DNA of 34,155 nucleotides, from contig JAWQRN010000207.1 in the NCBI GenBank assembly GCA_033557685.1, positions 1-34,155 of the forward strand. The letters are read 5' to 3'. The stretch is from Sperchopsis tessellata. Lineage: Eukaryota; Arthropoda; Insecta; Coleoptera; Hydrophilidae. This document shows, piece after piece, positions 9,661 to 20,935 of the stretch. How positions within the stretch are numbered: the first letter of the stretch is position 1; each line of letters begins with the position of its first letter. The notes below the pieces were generated by a model. That model had not been told where the DNA came from. It made no database searches and worked only from the letters and a program-made list of their open reading frames with translations. The translations under genes were made by a program, and so were the position numbers.

Positions 9661-11660
9661 TTGCAGTCCACAGTTTGACAGTTCATAAATTAATATATTT
9701 CATCCCCAATTTAGAGGAATGAAAATCAACTATTAAAAAAACAAAAGATGAATAGCGCCAAAAATATTCAAACCACAATGTGATAGAATTACTTATACTT
9801 TAGTTCACTCTTACCAAATAGAATCTACCACATAAACACAAATATACACTATTTATATTTATCATAATATTCACTACGTAGAAAAAGAAACGAAACATCT
9901 TTCGTTGCTAAAACCGATGTTGAGGTAATAATTTTAAAAGTCAAATTGATTGACACAGCCATCTGTTCTGTTAATTTACATACAATGTACGTTAATTTTA
10001 TACTAAGTCTGTTGATATATTTTTTCTTTCTCCTCATATTTTTATAACAAACACATATCTCTATGTTCACCCTTCTTACGGTACACCAATTACTACGTCT
10101 CCTAGAATAAACAAATATTCACAGAAAAGCAGTGCTCGTTATGTAGTAGCGTTGCCCTTGAACATTCCCCGATCCATGAATATTCTTGGATTATTGTTCA
10201 GAGAAGGATCCTCCAACTATAAAAACGAGTTGAATATTTTTTTATTTCTCTTTCTAGTCATACATAAACTCATGCTGACCAAACGGCATCAATTTTCTAA
10301 AGCTGAATCTGTCCCTCTTAATTCAATGTATGTGTATGAGTCAGGTCAACTTTAACTATAGTTAATTTAATTGCTTATCTATAGTGAATAAGAACTGATA
10401 AAATGTATGTGCAATAATTCATATTTTCTACACGTAAATTATATGACTCCACATGCATAAACGATCAGCCAGGCTCAATATTCTGTATTTGTAATGCTGC
10501 TGTTATTTATCTATGGTCCGTGAACCCTCAAAACCAAGTTAGAATATATTTTTGAAACCAAGAACATATCTAGATTCTTTACAAACCATTGCGATTTAAC
10601 GTGCGGAATTATCTTACACAAGTGTGTTGATCTGCCTATTTTTCTAGAGATGTCGTGATTCTTTTAGCTTGGAAGTTTATGATAAACTAGTTCTATATTT
10701 TAACTTCAAATAAATTTTAACTTCGTATTGCTCGATGTATGATTTACTACGTTTTGCAATGAGCTTGTTGATTCATTTAAGCAGTACATAAAACTAATGT
10801 AGCAATTTTAGGAAGGTGTATGTGGGCTTTCTCAAAAGCACATTTGCCTCCTAGGTCTATTTCCTGTATAATTTAATTAAAATGACCAGATGAAGAACAT
10901 TATGCTATATTATATTGCAGTTTCATCTCACATACAACAACAAAAAGTATAAAACATAACATGCAGAATTTTAATCTTATAAGCAGTTAAACTACACTTA
11001 ATATAGATAATGCTGGATAGCTATTCCACCTCATTTTTTTATAAATGAGATAAAATATGTGTTTTAAAATCAGACTAAATCTGTTTATATTTAAACAACA
11101 TTGCAAATATTATGCACAGATCACATTAAGTATAATATATCTTCATTTGATGCAATACTGCATACTGCTTAGACCAAATTTCGTTCTTAGGCATTTTTCA
11201 TTGTTATGGAAACACTAGTAATTATTTCAAATGATTTTTTCTGAAAGCCAATATAGTGTAAAACTATGATCTATCTAATTTTTGCTATGTAATAACATTA
11301 ATTTTTATGTCCATTATTGTATTTAGAAGCCTGGTCGTTACATTATCCGTTTATTATTGTATAATTCGGTCATTTTGTTTTGTAACAAAATAATTTAAGT
11401 TTTTTATGTGCTATCAGTTACGATAACGAATGTAGCCACATATAACTTCTTCATTTGTTGAAATCAGCGACTCTTATCAACAACATATGATAATGATCCA
11501 AACCTCATTCTTTGTAGAAGTAGGGGCCTACTATTATGACACAATTTTCAATTAAAATATCACGCAGCCTTAGCATATAAACGGCAAGATATTAATATTC
11601 AAGGAATGAACATTATTAAGCCCGCACGAATCATGCTAAATGAACTCTATTTATAACAGT
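9660..11660. other. AT-rich non-coding DNA
   Basis: No element or gene recognised. Short ORFs at 9849-10070 (minus) and 10152-10355 (plus) have AT-driven composition and no motif. Confidence 0.5.
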
Positions 11661-12075
11661 TGAAAAGCTTTTGTGGGAACCTCGCGTGTCCCGTCTAAAT
11701 GTATCCGAGAGATGTTCATCATGAACACAAAAAAAGAGAAATACCTCACTTCAAAGTTGTCTGTAACCATACAAAGCTACGGATCGCATGGAAACTGTCT
11801 CTTCGCTTCGCCCGAAGCTTACTTACTTACTGCTGGTCTTCTCTCTGTGCTGTGAGAGAGAAGCTTTGAGCTTTTTGCGATGGAGGAGCTCTTGCTACAA
11901 CGCAGCTGATAAAAAGCTTATTGAATCACATCACGAATCCCCTCTCTCTGTGGCAAATAAGCGTCTCGTGAATTGAGCGACTGATTGCTATAGCGGTACA
12001 ACAGCAGGCAGAGTAGACCACCCGCTCATGATATAAAGATGTACCTATAAGTGGAAAGGAGATGGATGCGCAGAG
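11660..12075. other. GC-richer island with a 9-bp hairpin
   Basis: A block of more balanced composition in an otherwise very AT-rich region, without a long frame. It has a perfect hairpin (CTTCTCTCT at 11838-11846 with AGAGAGAAG at 11855-11863, 8-nt loop), a (TTAC)3 run near 11820, and repeated AAGCTT sites. It could be a regulatory element, a non-coding exon or a decayed repeat. The sequence alone does not choose. Confidence 0.35.
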
Positions 12076-12705
12076 GCGTAACTTTAGGTCGAACGCAATA
12101 GAAGATTTTCTGTTATTTTATTGTGTTTCTTGTTTTCCTTGGCTAATACGTATTAAATTATTTTGTACTTTGATATATTTATACAACCCATTTGATTTTC
12201 TGGGCTAGAATTATTAAACCGTGTATATAATTTATAGCATTTCACGGCTCTTTCGTTTCCAAATCTCGCTCATTTTCACAAGTTAAAGGAAATTACTTAC
12301 GGTGATTTAAAGACAACTTTTGCATTAGTATTTAACCTAGCGTATTTTTAGAGGAGCATAAATTTAGGATTATTAAATGATTTACAAAATTATTATTGAG
12401 TAGATCTTGTTTGTATGTTAAGTGACGGTGAATTTTGATGAGTTATTTGAATTATGTTGAAACTATGAATAAAATTCTAAAACGCATTACATAAAAAATG
12501 TATGTATGTACATTTGGGTGTTTACGAATCTTATTTAATACCCAGCAAAAAATTAACACATGCATTTCATTTTATTTCATTTGTCTACATAATTAAATAT
12601 TTCCTAGGCTAGGTTGCACCAAAGTATTTGATTCTGTATTATATTTAATCCTTAAATACAATATGTCTTCCGTCTGCCAAAACTTACTGGTTAAGTTTGA
12701 GCGAT
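12075..12705. other. AT-rich non-coding DNA
   Basis: Nothing recognisable beyond simple AT-rich sequence and a short TATGTATGTA run near 12500. Confidence 0.45.
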
Positions 12706-12711
12706 GTGTAA

Positions 12712-12954
12712 ACCGTGCAAGCTGGTAATTATGAAGACCATGATGTAACTTTCCCAGTACTTGTGATTGAATATATCCCAAGCAAAAATAAAACAACAGA
12801 CATCTTTATTTGCATTGAGTGCGATCTAAGTGATCCTGTTTGTTCCGAAATTAAAAATTTCCATAAAAAATTGAAGAAGCAAGTGCTTCATGTGGATGGA
12901 GATTATAATGAAATCAGCAATGTGTTCAATATTGGCTCGAACATTTCTTCTTGA
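12712..12954 (+). CDS. Unassigned 80-codon ORF, possible old exon
   Basis: Open from just after a stop at 12709-12711 to TGA at 12952-12954. There is no good ATG at its start, so it would have to be an internal or terminal exon, but no strong polypyrimidine acceptor precedes it and no donor lies before the stop. The translation looks protein-like rather than AT noise: mixed charges, three cysteines, a DIFICIECDLSDP segment and a lysine-rich helix-like FHKKLKKQV. The pattern IEYIPSK followed 10 residues on by IECD loosely recalls the ACT domain of aromatic amino acid hydroxylases (HIESRxSK...xxECD). That resemblance is weak and is my inference only. It overlaps an equally long minus-strand ORF, so chance is a real alternative. 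Confidence 0.25.
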   Translation, partial: TVQAGNYEDHDVTFPVLVIEYIPSKNKTTDIFICIECDLSDPVCSEIKNFHKKLKKQVLHVDGDYNEISNVFNIGSNISS

Positions 12955-15135
12955 CCCCTCTAGTAAATGTTTTTGCTAAATTAATTGTTCTGACAGCTAA
13001 ACGATCATCCTCGTATTATATTCGAAATGTTAATAATACAAAGACAAATTTACCGCTACATTTAGTAAGTTAAAAATGTAAATTTGGAATGGGCCGTAAA
13101 ATATTTTTCTCAATCAAAGTTGCAATATTAATTTTAAAAATACACAAAATATTCGGATTTGTGTGCCTGTGTTTTTGTAACATGCAAAATCGATAGTTTA
13201 TTAAACCGGCAAATTGAATGTAGCAAATGCGAGCGAGTGTATATATATGATGTGAACTCGACATGTCGGTGTAGGGCAAGGCTAAGCCTCCATAATCCTA
13301 TCATCCGATAGTGTCATGTCATTCTGTCAGCCCAGTCGACCGAGGGTCAAACCTTGCACATGGCGTGGTTTACACGTGCGCAGGTCACCTAGGAGAGGTT
13401 ACTAGCGCTCTTTGGAACAGGTAGAGAGCAAGATAACACGAGTTTATATGTGTATGTTAAATGATAATGGCTATTTACCAACTTTTGTTCTTTACTTAAC
13501 TCCGGTGCTTGTAGTATAAAGGACATAAAAATAAAATGTTACTACTTACAAATTCAAATATTACAAAATGAATAGTCAATTTCAGAGTAAGCAACAATTA
13601 TTTCTCACTATAAACTATACTGAATAACATATAGCATATATTAAATATACTCATTTCTATTGATTAATTACTAGAATATTGTTATACTTCAATGAAAAAA
13701 AAAACGTAAACTATATTGTCTATTTTTTTTTTAGTTAAATGTTAGAGTATATCAATACTTTATTACAAAAAGTATTAATATACTTTTTATTTTAGACAAG
13801 ATAGGTCAACCAAAAGTAGCACTTCCGGTATAGCTACATATTCCAAAATCAACTGTCTTTAATTTATAATGCAAATCTTTTATTTCGAAAATCACATTTA
13901 TACGAGATCTCTAAAATGTATATTTCCTTCAGAACATGAAGTTATATTTTACAAGTACAAGACATTCCTTTCTATCGTAATAGAGGAAAGTAAAAATAAG
14001 TCACTCTCAGTTTGTTGTTCACATATTTGTCTATTGTTCTAAACAGATTAATATGTCATGTCCAAATTTATTTTTGTACTACCTGTTTGTTTTCTTAGAT
14101 TGTTTTGTTGAATAGTTTATGTAATATATCAATAAATTCGTACATAGGATTTTAAAAATTTATGATTTAAGTAAATTAAAATAATCTGACTCTCATTTTC
14201 GTAATGAATCATTTAGTTCACAATTATGAAATGACATTTTCTGAGCCGATAGCTTTATGGTTGCCATCTCTCAGAACACAAAATAATATACTTGTGAAAA
14301 TACAGTAGACGAAGAAATATTTTAATTTCTTTTAAAAAACGCTACAAAATATAAATAGTTTTTGTATTATCCTTAGAAACATTCAAAATATGGACTAATT
14401 AGTTCACTTACATACGTATATTTCACTACTTCCTACTTTTAAGCCTTATTATGTAATATTACGAATCGAGCTATCTGGAGTATGTGCATAATGCGGACGT
14501 GCATGACTTAAATTAAATTACATACCCAGAAGTACGAATACGTATTAAATTGGCCATACTAAAGCAATCATAATGACTACATGTGATCATCGGTTAGGGC
14601 TTACTACATTGCGTTAGCTTATCAGTCTCGTCTTGAAAGTGGACTTGTCAAAGATCGGAAATAACAGTCACAGTTCCTCATCAACAAGAATTTCTATATT
14701 GTTTTACCGAGATAACGCGAATAAAATTAGCTCGACAACACCGCGAAAATCTTCATGATGAAAATTTCAAGAGGGTAAAATTGCCAGATTTGTCAAAAAA
14801 GGTTCATAATGATCCTCGGCACAGGTAGGCAATGTAATCCAATGAGTCGACTTACGTTAAATAACAGCTAACAGTTTTATGGTAAAAATCTGTATTGATT
14901 CCAAACTTGCTGGATATGCATAATAGAGAATTCAACAATCATAGTTTACTATTACTGCAACGTTGAATAGTTGTAAGTGTAAGTTTCAAACGAGCCTGTC
15001 AAAAACTAAGTCAAATCAAGTTTTTTGTTTGTATGAGGAAGCTACTTAAACTTCCCGTATAGATATTGATCCCTTAATAATGTACGCGATGCCACATAGA
15101 CTTTGCCCACAAATAGCTATTGATATACATTTTGT
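12955..15135. other. Non-coding DNA, mostly AT-rich
   Basis: No gene or element identified. Two parts are less AT-rich (about 13260-13440 and 14460-14850) and may hold decayed repeats, but I see no motif in either. Confidence 0.45.
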
Positions 15136-15139
15136 ATGT

Positions 15140-15370
15140 GCACATTGGCTACACTCAGACCTTAGTTAGTAAAGTATAAAACAGCACATTAGCTCAGCCC
15201 CCACATGGTTGTGTTACGTAGTAAATTATAATGTAGTATTGGAAGGCACCAAGGCTAAGCGCACACAGTATTATGTTCCGTAATAATTTGTTGTACAGCA
15301 TAGAAAGACACATTAGCTCAGCCCACGCATCGTTGTATGGATATAATTAATAATAGTAAAATATGATACA
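15140..15370. repeat. Degenerate tandem array, about 60-bp units
   Basis: Four related units start at 15140, 15184, 15246 and 15307, so the spacing is 44, 62 and 61 bp. Each opens with a GCACATTAGCTCAGCCC-like block (GCACATTGGCTACACTC, GCACATTAGCTCAGCCC, GCACCAAGGCTAAGCGC, GACACATTAGCTCAGCCC) and runs into CACA-rich then GTAGTAAATTATAATG-like sequence. The second and fourth units match best. Confidence 0.7.
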
Positions 15371-15374
15371 AGGG

Positions 15375-16125
15375 AATGTATTATAGCCCTTGCATATAGC
15401 CAGCTTATTTCCTTCCGAGGTAATTCACGGGACGATCTTCAAGGTTTCGGTAACCTTGTGCAGTTACCACATAGCAGGAGATCCCTGAGTAACGTGAAAA
15501 GTGGACTGGGTAAGTGGTCGCCACCTTACTTCCCTACTATTGTAAAGTGTTGGTGACCTAACTGGGGAGACTGGATATCAGGCGTACGATCTTAAGTGGT
15601 GGTGAAACAGGACTACTCGCCAATGCATATTACAGTAGCATGACTGGACCCTGATTTTGTGTGTATGATATAAGGACCAAATCACCCATAAATGTTGGAA
15701 ATCGGTCTCTATTAGGTTAGGTTGAATAATTATTGAGTAAATAAATAACAAGAGAGATATTTACCACTTAAGATGAAGTTACTGTACTCTATCGAAAATG
15801 CACTGAGTGGATTACAAAATAATTTGTTTCTTTTGCAAATCCAAAGGTACCAAAATATTTAAATTCTAAGATTCATTGATTGAGCATAAATATAAACTGT
15901 ATATTCATCTGTATTTCTTGTGTCGTAAGAAGTACAAGAGGCGATGGAACAACAATGTCTGGTTGCATTCAATTGGAAAATTATTGACAAATAGTTTACT
16001 TTGCGTTCACTGTATATCACATTAAGCGTCTGCATATGCAAACATTGAAGATTGGAATTTGGTTAAAAGTAAGTAAACAAGTGTGGAATTATCAATGCGA
16101 ATTCCAAACATGAAATGTGCACTAA
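15375..16125. other. Non-coding DNA with a GC-richer patch
   Basis: The part at 15400-15680 is less AT-rich and contains a small stem (GTAAGTGG, loop TCG, CCACCTTAC with one bulge, near 15508-15530). No coding frame or known repeat recognised. Confidence 0.35.
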
Positions 16126-16129
16126 ACGT

Positions 16130-16610
16130 GTATCAGAGAGCAACACGTAACACCAACGTATTCGGGTAGGCAAAGGTAGGAGCAGGCGACACGGAGATGA
16201 TTGTAAATATTGTTGTTATTTATTTATAGGTACAGAGAGAGGGCCTGGCGGCATGACAGTGGCTGTGGAGCAGAGGTAACACATAGGTAATGCTTGCTTG
16301 AAGCGGAGGTAGTTGCCCGTCAACCCTCCCCCGTGTACACGCTATTAATTCCCTGGAACGCCCTGAGCACGTCACATGTCCGTACAATAGGCGCGTTCCC
16401 ACACTATCATTCTGATGGCCTATTTATTCGGGACCGCTGATCTTTTGCTCCCTTTAAAATGCTGAATCAATAGATTAAATTGCGAGCGAATTGAATCCCC
16501 GTTTGAATCAGTGCACCGAGCGCGAAAAGTGATTAAGATTTTAAAGAACTCCCGTTCTCTTTCAGCGCTAGAGCCCGTATCATTTTAACTCGAAGTTAAA
16601 CATTTTTTAG
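16130..16610. other. GC-rich island, candidate regulatory region or short exon
   Basis: The most GC-rich stretch of the unassigned DNA, with CCCTCCCCCGTG near 16325 and several CpGs (GAGCGCGAAAAG near 16518). A good acceptor-like tract ends in ATAG at 16226-16229, and a donor-like GAG/GTAACA follows at about 16277, which would define a 47-bp micro-exon with one open frame. This is suggestive only. A perfect 7-bp stem (TTTAACT/AGTTAAA) lies at 16584-16600. The minus-strand 60-codon ORF over this region has no motif and no ATG of note. Confidence 0.3.
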
Positions 16611-18745
16611 TCGCTTTTACATTTTTAAAAGAGCTAAAGGGATTTATTCTTTTATTAGCTGAAGCTTTTGTACTTATGCAGATTCAGAGACAATCGTGAT
16701 GGGGTATTAATTTCGGCACTTTGTCTTTGAATGTTCTTTTCATTTTTAATTTCCACATCTTTTGAGATGCTCTTTACAATGCTACTCTTAAGTAAGAAGC
16801 ATATTAAATAAAATGTTCTATTTTATCATGGCTACAATGTAGCTGTAAACTTTGATTGCATAAATTTCTCAGAATATTAGGACATTTTCTTAAACTGGAC
16901 GAATTTGTTAATACCGAAAATTGCATATGGTTGACGTATGAGTCAAAATATTATATATAATGTTGTTTACAGTGCGTTTGTAACGAATAGTCATAACCGA
17001 TATCCCTTGAGATAAAGACATGTCGAGTTTTAAAATCTCTTTCAGAAGTTTATTACAAAAAATGGTCCGTTTTTTGATAATTTTTTGTAGCACTCATTTT
17101 ATTATTATGAAATGTTATAAAACTAATGATATTTGGAGCATAGAATGTTTAAATTGATTTAAATTTCAATATTAATGTTGTATAGTAAATAATGTAGGTG
17201 TGTATGCATTTCTTACAACTGCTAACAAAGACAACTTCAAATGACAATTAGAATTTAAAAAACATCGAATTTTTAATAAAGAAGAATAAAAATTGTTCTG
17301 GATTCATACTACAATAATAAAAAATGATAGCATTTCATAATAATAGAACGAGTTATGTTAAAAGTTGCCATAGAAGGGCCTTTTTCTGTAATAAACTTCT
17401 GAAACAGATTATTTTGCTACTCAACCTTTCTTACACGGTATATTGGTATGCATTATATCAGACTTACGTTTTAGAAGTGAGTTCAAGGAACTGAGTCCTT
17501 GACATTATATTGAAGTCGACTCCAAGCAAAACAACCATTATTTTGGGATTGCCCGTATCATTTTATTATTTCTATATTAATTAAACTACAAATACAAAAG
17601 TACTTTATTTTAACCTGACATTACATATGGTCAGGGAGACATTGTATCTTCAAAATCAAACTTTTTGTTTACTTTGCATACCACTTTGATTCAGAATGGA
17701 CGAATCTTGCAGGAAATTATAATTGTTATATCTGATGTTTAAAAGATTAAATATAGAAACATGTTGATTCAGGTGGCAGTCAACTTTGAACATAGGGGCA
17801 AATACTTAAGTTCAAATATTTTATCAAGTTGTAGTAATATCTTAAATTATAATATATTTTAAGGTTAATGATTCTTATGTGATAATATTAACTAAACTTA
17901 AATCAGTATAACTCAGTTCACAGCATTAGGTATGAACAGAATTATCTATGACGTATTATCTAAATATTGTTTTATAATTTAAAATAGAAATTATCCTCAC
18001 CACAGGTGGGATTGTAAACTTTAACCTTTCTAAGGATTTATAACACAAAAATTCTAGCTGTTAAATAGGTACTTCTAAATGATCCATTATAATATACAAA
18101 TCGTTAAAATAAGTAAAATCATAAAATATATTTCTATTATTGCCAAAAATTCACAAAAAATACTCTTTTCTATTTCTATACACTTTTTGTACTCGTAGGC
18201 TAATTAAACTCACAATCTGTTGGTATATACCGCAAGAGTGTTAATGTAAAATAAAAATATGCATGTTACCCAAACAGTACAAAACTAAATATTTCACAGT
18301 TGACGCTACAGATTAACAATTTGTAAACGTCACTTAAAAAATCTCGTACGGAACTAAACTCTACACAAGTTTTTTATAAACTCACTTACTCCCAGCATTG
18401 TCTGATATTCACACTCGTATTCAGATGTTGAGTATAATGTCTTTTTTAAATTTAAACTTAAATAATAAACAATTTTCCTATTTGTACTCTTATATAATTC
18501 TAGTACTTACCGAAAGTAAACAATACATTTTTATAAGGTAATATCTAATAAAAAGTTTCCAATAACTGTTTATAATAACAGTACTCATGGCTCTTGACGA
18601 TTATTTACAGAACATCGAAAATAGATAGCTTCGTTTACAATCAAAGCAGGCTTATTAAATTTTTAGATTTTAAAAGTAACACTGCCCTCTTCTTACGTCG
18701 GTTTTATTAATTTCTTCATAGTATTTGTTGTTAATTTGTTTGATT
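16610..18745. other. AT-rich non-coding DNA
   Basis: No ORF above chance and no mobile-element motif recognised on either strand. Consistent with intron or intergenic sequence upstream of the candidate exon at 18751. Confidence 0.5.
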
Positions 18746-18750
18746 ATTAG

Positions 18751-18860
18751 CATACGTGCATGCTGGTTCACCATCTATACCATATGGCGGGGCACCCCTT
18801 CCGGCTGTACCTTCATCATCAGTAACTTTAGGAGTAGCAGCACTACTCCAACTCGAGAAG
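18751..18860 (+). CDS. Candidate host exon (110 bp), gene unknown
   Basis: A T-rich tract ends in GATTATTAG at 18750, an excellent 3' splice site, and CTCGAGAAG/GTAATA at 18861 is an excellent 5' splice site. Between them one frame is fully open: two bases completing a codon, then 36 codons ending exactly at the donor. The peptide starts YVHAGSPSIPYGGAPLPAVP and ends SSSVTLGVAALLQLEK. Its proline/serine/alanine-rich composition and higher GC contrast with the AT-rich flanks and with all the transposon debris here. I do not recognise the protein. No further exons are recognised in the window, so the rest would lie outside. The gypsy element begins about 450 bp downstream, presumably inside the following intron. 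Alternatives are chance or a transposon-derived segment. Confidence 0.4.
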
Positions 18861-19305
18861 GTAATAATTTATATATTCATCACGTCAATTTTCGTCGTTT
18901 CTGCAATCACGGTCATATGCCTATTACCTCTAGAGAGATAGTCATCACGCCGTCCTAGACGATCGTCATCTTCATGTTGCCTATCTTTTCGACGCTGGGT
19001 AATGAGGAGTTCATCTGTATGCTATGCACTGACATCATCTTCAGGTCTTGATTTTCTCCTTCCTTTCGGTTTGGATTCTAGGAAATGTGCTAGTTTCCAT
19101 CGATATATGAATTTTCTTAGATTATTCCATAGATATAAATTTTTATTTTCTCCAAGACGATGTACTGGATTCTGCAACTTGTTTCGAAGGCTCCCTGACC
19201 TCACTGTGTTTCGCTTCGTCACCTCTTTGCTACATCGAAACATTTTCCTCTCACGTAAATATTGTTTCCGTAATTTTATCTTGCTCAACTTCAACCGCTG
19301 TTAGT
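18861..19305. other. Unassigned segment between candidate exon and gypsy element
   Basis: Less AT-rich than the DNA to its left. It contains overlapping open frames on both strands: a 100-codon plus-strand ORF (19002-19304) and a 90-codon minus-strand ORF (19022-19294) that is strikingly basic (runs such as KIKLRKQYLRERK and KPKGRRKSRPEDD). In a neighbouring minus-strand frame the arginine- and aspartate-rich stretch continues (RRKDRQHEDDDRLGRRDD near 18925-18985). No family recognised. It could be a decayed repeat or intron sequence. It does not resemble the U3 part of the 3' LTR, so the 5' LTR appears truncated at about 19305. Confidence 0.35.
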
Positions 19306-19440
19306 TTTAAGACGCGTAGCATTAAGTATATTCATTAGAATACAGTTGTATAATTTATCATTGTGTTAACGTAAACTAAACACTTTAAAATAAATACATT
19401 TCAAACTTGTTGAACTGTTATTTGTGAACCCGTAAGAACA
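19305..19440 (+). repeat. 5' LTR remnant of the gypsy element
   Basis: Matches the end of the 3' LTR: GACGCGTAGCATTAAGTAT here against GATGCGTAACATTAAATAT near 24783, then AATACAGTTGTATAATTTAT, CACTTTAAAATAAATA, CAAACTTGTTGAACT and TTTGTGAACCC. The match starts abruptly at about 19305, so U3 is missing, and ends at a CA near 19440. No tRNA-complementary primer-binding site could be recognised after it. Confidence 0.85.
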
Positions 19441-19551
19441 TTATATTTCTATTAGGTGTGCGGTTTAAACAAATAATCACTAAATAAATAAGATGTTAAC
19501 AAACTACATTAAACTGTGTGATAAATAAATACTATGACAACTAAAAAAAAA

Positions 19552-20800
19552 ATGACGGACACAGAAGGGAAAGTCAAAGTTCCAATGCACATGAATCAGA
19601 TCCTGCTTCAAGAATATACTGGAAGGAAATTCTAAAAGTTTAAAAACAAACTAGAAAAATATTTTAGAAAAATTGAAAAGAAACTTAAACACAAACTTGA
19701 AGAAAGTTCCAGAAAAAGTGAAGTGAATTATAGAATATTTGAAAAAAATAGAACAGGAGCTTGAAGAAAATTGTAGAAGTTTAGAAAATAACTAGAAGAA
19801 ATTCCCATATTGAATCAAGAAATTTCCAGAAAATTTGAGATAATAGGTGAACAGAGGCTGGTGGAATTTTCTAGAAACTTGGAAAGCAAGCACGAAGAAA
19901 CTTCTAGAAATTTGGAAATCAAACTTTAAGAAAATTCAATATTGATGGAACATAAAAATAAAATACAAGCCCGCAGGGAAGAATATGGAGCCTGGAAAGA
20001 AGACATCGATAGGCTCTCAAAGAAACCATTCACAACACCATTACAACAGACTGGTCAGAGGGTAAAGATGCCCAAATTTGATGGAACATCTTCATAGAAT
20101 TTCTTTAAGATGAATTTCGAAATGGCTGTCAAAAATAACGGCTGGCATGACACAGATAAAGTCACTAACCTTACTATGACTTTACAAGGCCAGGCACCGT
20201 AGGTTCTGTACAATATTTCCAAGAATAGCAGGGGAAATTTTGAAACTTTGGTACCATTACCACTTGAAACATATGTACCAAGTCCAACTAACGGTATAAA
20301 TAGGAAAAAGCGGGGAATCATTGCATGAATATGTAACCACCATCGATATACGCACCAGACTTAACAAATGGAGTGAACGTGTTTGTTAATGGCCTTACAG
20401 ACCTTAATATATCATTAGCAACCCAGAATGGTCCGCACGAAATCTGTGGGGAGCCGTGAGTACAGCCCTCAAATTTAAAGCTCTAGATAATCAATATGGA
20501 GGGAAGTACATATGAGAACAACGGAAGCAGCACTAATTCAAGAAGCTGAATTGTACGAAGTGCGTACCCACAAAAGGAATTTAAAAAACATGAAATGCTA
20601 CAGGTGTGAAAAAGAGGGGCACAGTCGCAAAAATGTTCGAGCGAGGGACGAGCTCTCAGGAAGAACTAACGTAAGTCAGGTACCAAACACTAGGAGGCCA
20701 CGTGTTTGTGAACCCAAAATAAGGCTCCGGAATATCCAGAATACAGCAACACGTGAACGGTCTCGTCTATTATGGTAGTATTGAGAAGAAGAGGTGTGAC
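19552..20800 (+). pseudogene. gag: gypsy gag pseudogene
   Basis: Starts at ATG 19552 (MTDTEGKVKVPMHMN), followed by about 130 codons rich in Glu, Lys, Leu and Ser in a repeating KLEE-SRK/FSRNLE pattern, which predicts a coiled coil. Several stops interrupt it. The capsid region begins VKMPKFDGTSS (20067) and continues NFEMAVKNNGWHDTDK and TLQGQAP, typical of this lineage's Gag. Later blocks (ESLHEY, NGLTDLNISLATQ) are in other frames. A CCHC zinc knuckle for RNA binding lies at 20597-20640: KCYRCEKEGHSRKN, with the last cysteine replaced by valine. The particle protein cannot be made from this copy. Confidence 0.9.
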
Positions 20801-20935
20801 TTCACGATGGATACAGGAGCCAATATTTCAGTAGTTAGATCAGATATGGCGAACCGGGAGGGTCTGGAAAAGATTACAAAACTTCATGTTAGAACAGCTA
20901 CTGGTGATAACATTTTAGTTCATTGAACAGTGAAG
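20790..20935 (+). pseudogene. gypsy aspartic protease remnant
   Basis: CDFTMDTGANISVVRSDM contains the DTGA active-site motif (codons at 20810-20821), unusually well preserved, and about 25 codons later TATGDNILVH precedes a stop. In intact elements this protease cleaves the Gag-Pol polyprotein. The stop at about 20924 and the broken frames on both sides make it non-functional. Confidence 0.85.

Noticed and set aside
16220..16402. 60-codon minus-strand ORF over the GC-rich island
   Set aside because: Open frames of this length are common in GC-richer DNA. No motif and no splice context on that strand.
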